The translations under genes and the position numbers were made by a program. This document shows, piece by piece, positions 32,783 through 39,657 of a stretch of 39,657 nt of DNA. The notes beneath the pieces are model-generated. The model saw only the letters and a list, made by a program, of their open reading frames with translations. It was not told the DNA's origin and did no database searches. This DNA comes from Ignavibacteria bacterium. Its GTDB lineage: Bacteria; Bacteroidota; Ignavibacteria; Ch128b. Positions within the stretch are counted from its first letter, which is position 1. Each line of letters begins with the position of its first letter. The stretch covers positions 1-39,657 of the forward strand of contig VGVX01000018.1 of assembly GCA_016873845.1 (NCBI GenBank), written 5' to 3'.

Positions 32783-35461
32783 GTGAAAAAAAAGCTTCTT
32801 ACATTAATATTTTTAATTTTCGTTCAGACTGCTTTTGGGCAGCTTTACAATTTTCATCTTTATAACACTTCAAATGGATTAGTACACAACTCAATTAAAT
32901 CCATAACTCAGAATAAGAATGGCTATCTGTGGTTCGGAACACTGACCGGAGTTTCAAAATACGATGGATACAAGTTTGATAATATTTCAGGATACGATCC
33001 AGCCCTTTCATCTGAAATTTTAGGAATACTTCAATCAAAATCGAACGATATTTGGATTGCAGTTCGTAATAAAGGCTTATTAAAAATTTCTCCATCGAGC
33101 GAAATAAAAAAATTTAACACGTCAAATTCTCCTATTCCTGATAAAATTAAAGTAATTCGTCTATCCAAAGATCAGAATGTGTTAGTTCTTTCTGAAGACA
33201 ACCGATTTTTTATTGTTCATTCAGATTCGCAAATCGTTCCGCTTCTAAATAATATTAGACTTCCAGAAGTTAACTTTACAGACATTCTAGAAATAGACAA
33301 TGGCTATGCGCTTGCATCCGAACAAGGTTTATATTTGGTCAGATATAATCGAGTTCAATATAAATTCACATCAGCAGAAGGATTGAAATCAAACAAAGTA
33401 AGCAGAGTTATATATGATAATAACTCTAACATATTATTTGCTGTCGATCAGGGGAGTATTTATAAAATTACGAATAACTCTTTGGCGGAAGTTCATTCAA
33501 GTCAAAGTCAATCGACAAGTTATTTTACATCTTTGCTTTCTGCCTATGATAATGCGATTTGGATTGGCAATGATTTTGGTGTTGTTCGAATTGAGGGTGA
33601 ACAAAAAGATTACATAGGTTTCCAGAATGGACTTCCTCATAACGTTGTGACCTCTTTGTATGAAGACCGCGAAGGAAATATTTGGATCGGAACGTTAAAT
33701 GGAGTAGTGAAACTAAATTCGCTTGCGTTCCGGAATTATCCATCTCTCTTTCCAAACACATCTTCTGCTGTGCAAAAAATTCATAAGCACGATAAAGAAA
33801 TTTGGATTTTTTCGAATGAAGGTGCATCAGTTTTCAATCTCCAAAATAAATCCTGGCGAAACTATTCAGTAAAATTTTCAGGCACGAATCGTGTGAATGA
33901 TGTTGTTTCGATCAGCGCGGCGCAAAAATTACTTGCCACAGATGATGGAGTAAAAGATTTTCAGAATGGAAGAATTTCCGATGCAACGCTAAATAGATGG
34001 CTGCCGTCGAGAATAATTAAATCTATTGCGAAAGATTTTGATGGAAAAGTTTATGTGGGAACTGACTCAGGCTTATACGTTTTCAAGGATAATCAGATTA
34101 TCGATCGATACACAATTGAAAACGAGATGCCGAACAATGTGATTAACAAAATTCACGTCACTTTGAAAAATGAGATTCTCATAGGTACGGAAAGTGGATT
34201 TGTGAAGTTGTACAACGATAATCTTCACGTCTTAAAATCCTCGCAAGGTATGATTGGAAATTTTGTTACTTCAATAACAGACGATGGCAACGATAAATTT
34301 TGGATCGGAACTAAACAAGGAGTTTCTTCATTAAAAAATGGAAGATTTACGAATTATTCTCCAAGACTTGGTTCAATTGAAACAGAAGCAGTTGAAGACA
34401 TTATTCTAGATAAGCATGAGACTGTTTGGACGGCAACGTTTAATGGGCTTTATCGAATTCTCCCGAAAAATGAATTTGACATCATTACATCGCGCGAAGG
34501 ATTGCTATCCGATGCAGTAAACAATTTAGTTTATGACGAGGTGAATGATCTCGTATTTGCAGGAACAAATGCGGGTTTAACAATTATCGAATTGAAATAT
34601 TTAAAGCGAAAACCATTTACTCACAACATCACTTTCACAAGTTTTGAAACAAATAAAAGTGTATATCCCTTGAATAACATCGTTATTCCCGAATCAGAAA
34701 ATGAGATATCGGTTGGCGTTTCGCTCTTTTCGTTCGTCGATGAAAAGAGGATTGGATTTCGCTACAAGCTTGATGCAGAAAATTGGAATTATTTGTCAGG
34801 ATCAAATAAAATTATTTTTAAAGATCTTCTGCCAGGAGATTATAGGTTAGTTATTCAAGCATCTCTCGATGGATTTAATTGGATTGACCAAACCGCGGAG
34901 TTGAAGTTCGCTATCACATCGCAAATTTATAAAAAATGGTACTTCTATGTCGTTGCACTAATTCTTGTTGGATCTTTGATCCTCCTATTTTATTATTTGA
35001 AAGATAATCGGAGAGTGTCAGTCAAACAACAAACCAAAACTATCCCAAAAGAAGAAATTGAAGAATCTTCTTTACAAATTGAAACTGAAGAAACTTCAAT
35101 CTCTTTCTCTGAAGCACAGAAAAAATTCGAAGAGAAAACAGAAAAATACAAGCAGATGCTTTCTGAAAAAGAATCCGAAATATCCAGATTGCGTCATGAA
35201 CTTAGAGACGTGAAAGAAAAATCCACCCCGCAAAGTGAAGAGGATAAGGACAAAAGAATTTATCAAGAAAGAATTAATGTAGTTGTTAAAGATCTGCGAG
35301 ATGCAGAAGAAGTTAAAGAATATATTGAAGCACTCGATAAAACTAAATGGAACATTCGAAAAGCAGCGAGACTTTTGAATCTCCCGCATTCAACTTTCCA
35401 TTATAGATTGAAAAAACTAAATTTGCTAAGAAATAAATCTGACGAACAGGAAGATTCATAA
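32783..35461 (+). CDS. Membrane-spanning propeller sensor with Fis-type HTH
   Basis: An 892-residue one-component transmembrane regulator. Signal sequence (LLTLIFLIFVQTAFG), then a periplasmic Reg_prop propeller to about residue 610 (GYLWFGTLTGVSKYDGYKF, GNIWIGTLNGVVKL and similar units), a Y_Y_Y sandwich (about 630-715, FRYKLDAENWNYLSG), one membrane helix (about 720-739, YFYVVALILVGSLILLFYYL), a charged coiled coil (about 770-815), and a C-terminal Fis-type HTH (WNIRKAARLLNLPHSTFHYR, about 856-880). Hybrid sensors of this type usually carry kinase and receiver domains; neither is present. The start is GTG at 32783. Target genes are unknown. Confidence 0.85.
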   Translation: MKKKLLTLIFLIFVQTAFGQLYNFHLYNTSNGLVHNSIKSITQNKNGYLWFGTLTGVSKYDGYKFDNISGYDPALSSEILGILQSKSNDIWIAVRNKGLLKISPSSEIKKFNTSNSPIPDKIKVIRLSKDQNVLVLSEDNRFFIVHSDSQIVPLLNNIRLPEVNFTDILEIDNGYALASEQGLYLVRYNRVQYKFTSAEGLKSNKVSRVIYDNNSNILFAVDQGSIYKITNNSLAEVHSSQSQSTSYFTSLLSAYDNAIWIGNDFGVVRIEGEQKDYIGFQNGLPHNVVTSLYEDREGNIWIGTLNGVVKLNSLAFRNYPSLFPNTSSAVQKIHKHDKEIWIFSNEGASVFNLQNKSWRNYSVKFSGTNRVNDVVSISAAQKLLATDDGVKDFQNGRISDATLNRWLPSRIIKSIAKDFDGKVYVGTDSGLYVFKDNQIIDRYTIENEMPNNVINKIHVTLKNEILIGTESGFVKLYNDNLHVLKSSQGMIGNFVTSITDDGNDKFWIGTKQGVSSLKNGRFTNYSPRLGSIETEAVEDIILDKHETVWTATFNGLYRILPKNEFDIITSREGLLSDAVNNLVYDEVNDLVFAGTNAGLTIIELKYLKRKPFTHNITFTSFETNKSVYPLNNIVIPESENEISVGVSLFSFVDEKRIGFRYKLDAENWNYLSGSNKIIFKDLLPGDYRLVIQASLDGFNWIDQTAELKFAITSQIYKKWYFYVVALILVGSLILLFYYLKDNRRVSVKQQTKTIPKEEIEESSLQIETEETSISFSEAQKKFEEKTEKYKQMLSEKESEISRLRHELRDVKEKSTPQSEEDKDKRIYQERINVVVKDLRDAEEVKEYIEALDKTKWNIRKAARLLNLPHSTFHYRLKKLNLLRNKSDEQEDS

Positions 35462-35512
35462 ATCTTATTACAATTTTGGACTATCTAGTTTAAATATAAC
35501 TATGAATAACAA

Positions 35513-35788
35513 ATGAATTTAGTAAGTATAAGAAGACTGATATTTTTTATCTGTTCATCGATCATCATCGGTTTGTTGGTTGCTTGGGGAGTTGAAGGAT
35601 TCCATCTATTGACAGAAACGAAAACTGCAGTTCAAATAGAAGATAGAATTACAGGTATGGTCTACACTCAATCTGAAAATAAATTCAGTATGGGTCTTGA
35701 TCTCGTTGCGCTGATTTCTCTCGTGGTTGTAGGTGTTGGCTTAGTTGCCGTTAATTTGGTAAAGATTTTTTATCCAAAAAAATCTTAG
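35513..35788 (+). CDS. Small two-helix membrane protein
   Basis: A 91-residue protein with two hydrophobic helices (FFICSSIIIGLLVAWGV and DLVALISLVVVGVGLVAVNL) joined by a 35-residue polar loop. Not recognised. No ribosome binding site is evident before the ATG at 35513. Its TAG stop is the left copy of the target duplication made by the element at 35791-35933, so an insertion happened exactly at its end without altering it. It may belong to the regulator's transcription unit (52 bases downstream). Confidence 0.6.
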   Translation: MNLVSIRRLIFFICSSIIIGLLVAWGVEGFHLLTETKTAVQIEDRITGMVYTQSENKFSMGLDLVALISLVVVGVGLVAVNLVKIFYPKKS

Positions 35789-35790
35789 TG

Positions 35791-35933
35791 ACTGAAGTTA
35801 CGCAAAACAGTCATTCTGAATCCGTCAACTGACGGATGAAGAATCTGAAATTGTACTTTTCGGGATTTATTAGATGTTTCGTCCGCCGAGGCGGACTTAA
35901 CATGACAATAAGGCCATTCTGCGTAACTTCAGT
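35791..35933. mobile_element. 143-bp MITE-like element with 14-bp ends and 5-bp target duplication
   Basis: Perfect terminal inverted repeats ACTGAAGTTACGCA (35791-35804) and TGCGTAACTTCAGT (35920-35933). TAGTG stands directly outside both ends (35786-35790 and 35934-35938), a 5-bp target duplication. No gene inside. The interior holds GTCATTCTGAA...GAATCT (35810-35846) around CCGTCA-A-CTGACGG, and the perfect hairpin GTCCGCC-GA-GGCGGAC (35881-35896). It separates two convergent genes whose stops would otherwise be 4 bases apart. Confidence 0.85.
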
Positions 35934-35940
35934 TAGTGAA

Positions 35941-36855
35941 CTAAAATAAGGACTTTGAAGTTTTAAAGTGGAGTTTTACCAAGCCGCTCAACTTTTCCGC
36001 CCCATATTTCTCAAGAATTTTTTTTGCCGTAGTTTTCACTATTTCGCTTGCCCCCTTTGGTATAGCGATTTTCAGTTCCCTTGATTTTAATTCTATCCAA
36101 TTAATAAAAGAATCCCGCGCAAGAATTGAAGCAGCGGCAACGCCTAAAAATTTTTCTGCACGAAAAGATTGACGAAGCTCAATTTTTTTACCTTTTTCTA
36201 ACAAAGCATTTTTTATTGAACTTTCGTTTCCAAATTGATCGCAAATTGCAATTGTCGTATCATTATTCGTAAGTAGATTTTCGATGCACCGTGCATGACC
36301 CCAAGCAAGAAGTTGATTCAAATTCTTAAACTTAGAGTACAGCTCATTGTATCTCTTCGGATTTATTTGGACTGTACTGTAGTTTTCCTTGAACTGACTT
36401 CTAATTTTTACAGCTAAAAATCTAATTTCACTGTCCGATAAAAGCTTACTGTCTCGGATTTTTAAATTAATTAATTGTGATTTAATTTTTTCATTTATAA
36501 CAAATCCTCCGATCACGAGCGGTCCAAAAAAATCTCCCTTTCCGGATTCATCCACTCCGATATAGCTTCCAGGTTCTTGAATTTCATCAGCTGGTGGGAA
36601 TAAATTTAATCCAAAAATATTTTCATCAATGTCTTTGAATAGCTTCGAAGTTTTATCTCCTTGAATTTGCAGTTTGAAGCCTTTTTTGCCGTAATAAATT
36701 ATTAACTTTACCCAGTCGCGGTTTCTTGAAATCTCAACGAAAACATTATACTGCCCTTCTTTAATTTCGGAAATGAACAAATCTTTTGCTAGTTCGTGAT
36801 TTAATTCGACCTTTTGAATTAAGTCGGCTAATTGTTTTTTTGCCCGTTCAATCAT
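35941..36855 (-). CDS. rnhC: Ribonuclease HIII
   Basis: Cytoplasmic nuclease that cleaves the RNA of RNA:DNA hybrids. The 304-residue protein has the TBP-like N-terminal substrate-binding domain of RNase HIII (about 1-90), then the type 2 RNase H fold. HIII-type signature YIGVDESGKGDFFGPLV gives D102 and E103; further acids are D206 (AICDQFG) and D248 (ILARDSF). GKGD rather than the HII form GRGP supports rnhC over rnhB. ATG at 36855 without a strong binding site. Housekeeping gene, divergent from the peptidase gene across 65 bases. Confidence 0.95.
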   Translation of the reverse strand: MIERAKKQLADLIQKVELNHELAKDLFISEIKEGQYNVFVEISRNRDWVKLIIYYGKKGFKLQIQGDKTSKLFKDIDENIFGLNLFPPADEIQEPGSYIGVDESGKGDFFGPLVIGGFVINEKIKSQLINLKIRDSKLLSDSEIRFLAVKIRSQFKENYSTVQINPKRYNELYSKFKNLNQLLAWGHARCIENLLTNNDTTIAICDQFGNESSIKNALLEKGKKIELRQSFRAEKFLGVAAASILARDSFINWIELKSRELKIAIPKGASEIVKTTAKKILEKYGAEKLSGLVKLHFKTSKSLF

Positions 36856-36920
36856 TCTTGCAATCGATTATTTATTAATTTATTATTAGCATCAATTTGT
36901 TAATTATCACAGGTTCCTAA

Positions 36921-38717
36921 ATGAAAATTAAAACTCTAATTCTAATAATCATACAAATTTTTTCAGTAAATGTTCTTTTGTCTCAAAGGAATTTTTCCAA
37001 TGAATGGATTACACATTTTGAGAAATCAAATTATCTTGAAACTCCGCGATACAAAGAGACCATCGATTACTTCAAAAAGTTTGAGAAGCATTCACCCTAT
37101 GCAAAGCTAATTTCATTTGGCAGATCTCCGGAGGGTAGAGAGCTTTTCGTGCTCATCGCATCAAAAGACAAACAATTTAATCCACTCTCTGCACAAAAAT
37201 CCGGCAAGGTTATTTTAATGATTCAAAATGGAATTCATTCTGGTGAAATTGATGGCAAAGATGCGTCTATGATTTTGCTCAGAGATATCTTAGTGACAAA
37301 AGAAAAATTTCATTATTTGGATAATGTGATTTTAATGGTCATTCCGGTATTTAACGTAGATGGACACGAACGATTTAGTCCATTTAACCGGATCAACCAA
37401 AACGGTCCGAAAGAGATGGGCTGGCGTGTGAATTCACTGAATTTAAATCTTAACCGCGACTACATGAAAGCCGATTCACCGGAAATGAAAGCCTGGCTGA
37501 AATTATTTAATGCTTGGCAGCCTGATATGTTTGTCGATTGTCACGTAACAAATGGTGCGGATTACCAATACACAATGACTTACGCGATCGAGAAAGATAA
37601 AAATGTTCATCCAATTCTTGGTGAGTGGGTGAAAAAATCCTTTATCCCATATTTTGAAAATGAAGTAGAGAAGGATGGATTTTTAATTGCTCCGTATGTT
37701 TGGTTTCGCGGGGATGAAATTAAAAAAGGAATTGTCGATGGAGCGACTGGGCCGCGTTTATCAAATGGATACACTGCGATCAGAAATAAAATAGCTCTGC
37801 TTCTTGAGACTCACATGCTGAAAGATTACAAATCGAGAGTCTTTGCAACTTACTCAGCACTTGATGTTGTAATAAGAAAAATAAATTCCGAGTCGAAAAA
37901 AGTAAAAGAAATTGTTAGAAAAGCTGAAGAACAATCGCTCAGAGATTTTATTCGTGATAAAAAGGCAATCCCGTTGAAATATCAAACAGAAGACGAAGGA
38001 ATTCCTTTTATTTTCAAAGGAATTAATTATCGAAAAGAACCAAGCGAGATATCTGGAAAAGAAAAAATTGTGTACACCGATGAAAAGTCTGAACTGGAAG
38101 TACCACTATTTAACAATGTAAGGGTAGTCGACTCGGTGGAAGCGCCTTTTGCGTATTTTATTCCAACCCAGTTTAAAGAGATTATAGATGTAATGAAATT
38201 ACACGGAATAAAACTCCATAGACTAACCAAAGAAATAAAATTGAAGGTTGAAAAATACAAGTTCGATGAAACTCCGGTTTGGCAGCGAATACCATACGAA
38301 TCCCGCATTGCAGTTTCAGCAAAATATAATTCTTTTTTTGAAGAAGTAATTATTCCTGAAGGAACATATGCAGCATTAACAGACCAGCTGGCATTTCGAG
38401 TGCTTGTAAATCTGCTCGAGCCAAAAGCCCCTGATTCATTCGTTTATTGGGGATTCTTCAATTCAATCTTTGAACGGAAAGAATATTTTGAAGATTATGT
38501 AATGGAAAAGTATGCACTCGAAATGATCGAATCAGATCCAAACTTAAAAATTTCTTTTTCAGAAAAAATAAACTCGGATTCATCATTTGCAAATAATCCG
38601 TATAAACGACTGGAATATTTTTATCGGCTTTCTCCATACTATGACCAAAGCTGGAACGTTTATCCTATAATGCGGTTGAATGAAAAAATAGAGCTCAAAT
38701 CTTTGAAAGAAGATTAG
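36921..38717 (+). CDS. Secreted M14-family zinc carboxypeptidase-like protein
   Basis: A 598-residue exported metallopeptidase. Signal peptide (LILIIIQIFSVNVLLS), then the M14 fold to about residue 310. Zinc ligands H106 and E109 (NGIHSGEIDG) and H208 (VDCHVTNGADY); substrate-binding arginine RDY (179-181); catalytic glutamate E296 (LLLETHML). A 290-residue C-terminal region without a recognised domain follows. The family cleaves C-terminal residues from peptides. No T9SS sorting domain, so periplasmic or outer-membrane associated. Weak AGG before the ATG. The next gene starts 36 bases on, probably co-transcribed. Confidence 0.92.
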   Translation: MKIKTLILIIIQIFSVNVLLSQRNFSNEWITHFEKSNYLETPRYKETIDYFKKFEKHSPYAKLISFGRSPEGRELFVLIASKDKQFNPLSAQKSGKVILMIQNGIHSGEIDGKDASMILLRDILVTKEKFHYLDNVILMVIPVFNVDGHERFSPFNRINQNGPKEMGWRVNSLNLNLNRDYMKADSPEMKAWLKLFNAWQPDMFVDCHVTNGADYQYTMTYAIEKDKNVHPILGEWVKKSFIPYFENEVEKDGFLIAPYVWFRGDEIKKGIVDGATGPRLSNGYTAIRNKIALLLETHMLKDYKSRVFATYSALDVVIRKINSESKKVKEIVRKAEEQSLRDFIRDKKAIPLKYQTEDEGIPFIFKGINYRKEPSEISGKEKIVYTDEKSELEVPLFNNVRVVDSVEAPFAYFIPTQFKEIIDVMKLHGIKLHRLTKEIKLKVEKYKFDETPVWQRIPYESRIAVSAKYNSFFEEVIIPEGTYAALTDQLAFRVLVNLLEPKAPDSFVYWGFFNSIFERKEYFEDYVMEKYALEMIESDPNLKISFSEKINSDSSFANNPYKRLEYFYRLSPYYDQSWNVYPIMRLNEKIELKSLKED

Positions 38718-38752
38718 TAAATTATAAATGAAAAATTAATAAAGAGGTTTAT

Positions 38753-39657
38753 ATGTGGCGTTTAGTAATTATTTTTCTATTTGCAATCACTTTAACTGCT
38801 TCCATTACAATTGCTCAAGAAAGTGAAAAAGTCGAACAAAAATCAGAGAGCATTATTTGTGCGAACTGTAAACAAGAAAATTTAATCAACAATAATTTCT
38901 GCACAAGATGTGGAATGAAGCTGCTGCAAAAAGAAAAAGTTGCTGAAAAACCAGAGGTTAAATTTTCCTTTGGTCATCAAATTGGCAGACTTTTTTCTAT
39001 TCCTTATGCGGCGGTTTTAAATTCCTTAGATTTAAGTCTTCTAGTTGGCGGTTCGTTCGGGTTCAGCAATACCGATGGCTTTTTGGGAACACTGAGTTTG
39101 GGACTTGGCGGATTTGGTGATGTAGAAGTCAGTACGGTAAGCTTACTTGGATCGGTTTTTAGCAGGTCTGAAAATTTTGCCTCTCTCGGTTTAAAAATTG
39201 CAGTGTTAAAAGAAAATGAAACGCTCCCCGGGTTAAGTGTCGGGTTAAAAACAAACAATCAATGGAATACTTCAAGTAATTACGATATTCAAACTGCAGC
39301 TCCCGATCTTGGAATTTTTGGCTTAACTTCAACTGAGTACGATGCAAGGATGACTTCATTTTATGCGGCACTTTCTAAAAAAATGAATCCAGTTACGAAT
39401 ATTCATTTAGGCGTTATGGTGTCTGACCTTCGATACCGCAATGTGAGATCGTATTTTATCTCACCTACATACAGCTATAGAGAGCCAAGCGAACAAAAGA
39501 AAAATATGGTGCTTGCTTTTGGGGGAATAGACTTTACCTTGAATGAACGTACAAGCTTGATGTTTGAAGCGCAAACAATTCCATATTTTAGAGTCGATCC
39601 GAAAAAGGGGAGCATTGAGCCATCAAGAAGAATTGCAGGCGTTGGTGGATTGAGATT
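38753..39657 (+). CDS. Exported zinc-ribbon plus beta-barrel protein, 3' end cut by window
   Basis: An open frame from ATG at 38753 (AAAGAGG at good spacing) to the end of the window, at least 301 codons. Signal peptide (LVIIFLFAITLTASITIAQ), then a zinc-ribbon knuckle pair ICANCKQEN...FCTRCGMKL (four cysteines, about residues 36-55), then repeated amphipathic strands (LDLSLLVGGSFGFS, GTLSLGLGGFG, MVLAFGGIDFTL) typical of an outer-membrane barrel. Zinc ribbons of this kind are usually cytoplasmic or membrane-attached, so one after a cleavable signal is odd. Function unknown; the missing C-terminus would show whether the barrel closes. Confidence 0.75.
   Translation, partial: MWRLVIIFLFAITLTASITIAQESEKVEQKSESIICANCKQENLINNNFCTRCGMKLLQKEKVAEKPEVKFSFGHQIGRLFSIPYAAVLNSLDLSLLVGGSFGFSNTDGFLGTLSLGLGGFGDVEVSTVSLLGSVFSRSENFASLGLKIAVLKENETLPGLSVGLKTNNQWNTSSNYDIQTAAPDLGIFGLTSTEYDARMTSFYAALSKKMNPVTNIHLGVMVSDLRYRNVRSYFISPTYSYREPSEQKKNMVLAFGGIDFTLNERTSLMFEAQTIPYFRVDPKKGSIEPSRRIAGVGGLR

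Noticed and set aside
1-39657. CRISPR array or cas genes
   Set aside because: No regularly spaced identical repeats of 25-40 bases were seen. The repeats found are palindromic, scattered and of varied spacing.

Overview
The window is AT-rich and most plausibly comes from the Ignavibacteria/Bacteroidota-Chlorobi lineage. Six secreted proteins end in a type IX secretion (T9SS) type A sorting domain with the QNYPNPFNP-type motif common in that lineage. Other pointers are CBM9/DUF5916-type barrels, lipoproteins, propeller-type sensors and many small dispersed palindromes. Shine-Dalgarno sequences (AAGGAG types) precede roughly half the genes. The lineage is inferred from gene families only; no rRNA or tRNA is present.

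Layout. (1) 182-3879, minus strand: an arsenic operon reading arsR, ArsP/DUF318-type permease, thioredoxin-coupled arsC, small CxxC redox protein, acr3, with a palindromic operator next to arsR. (2) 3919-6240: two dead transposons, an IS4-type transposase remnant pierced by mini-palindromes, cut off by an IS1380-family element whose transposase is interrupted only by three in-frame TGA codons. (3) 6649-11360: an unrecognised three-gene envelope operon (outer-membrane-like protein, large beta-rich lipoprotein, lipoprotein with three calcium-loop domains). (4) 11845-15633: a secreted metallophosphoesterase and a CBM9-like outer-membrane protein, separated by repeat-rich DNA. (5) 15692-27965, minus strand: six T9SS cargo proteins (propellers, BNR/Asp-box, FG-GAP) plus one small lipoprotein. 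(6) 28733-32717: a DMT exporter, a His-rich metal permease, a TerC-family exporter and a second arsenic unit (arsR2-arsM) with its own operator. (7) 32783-39657: a membrane-spanning propeller regulator with a Fis-type HTH, a small membrane protein, a 143-bp MITE-like element, RNase HIII, an M14 peptidase, and a gene cut by the window end that joins a zinc ribbon to a beta-barrel.

How the genes may work together. The two arsenic units complement each other. ArsC reduces arsenate, Acr3 exports arsenite, ArsM methylates arsenite, and the ArsP-like permease could export the methylated product. Both promoters carry the same TCGT-N6-ACGA palindrome, so they may form one regulon.

The most unusual aspect is the density of very small palindromic insertions. 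One 21-bp insertion sits inside the T9SS sorting motif of a cargo gene, and removing it restores the consensus exactly. Another family is present as a 30-bp copy and a 50-bp copy that contains a further 20-bp insertion. The same palindromic cores recur inside different outer stems, including terminators and a MITE with a 5-bp target duplication.
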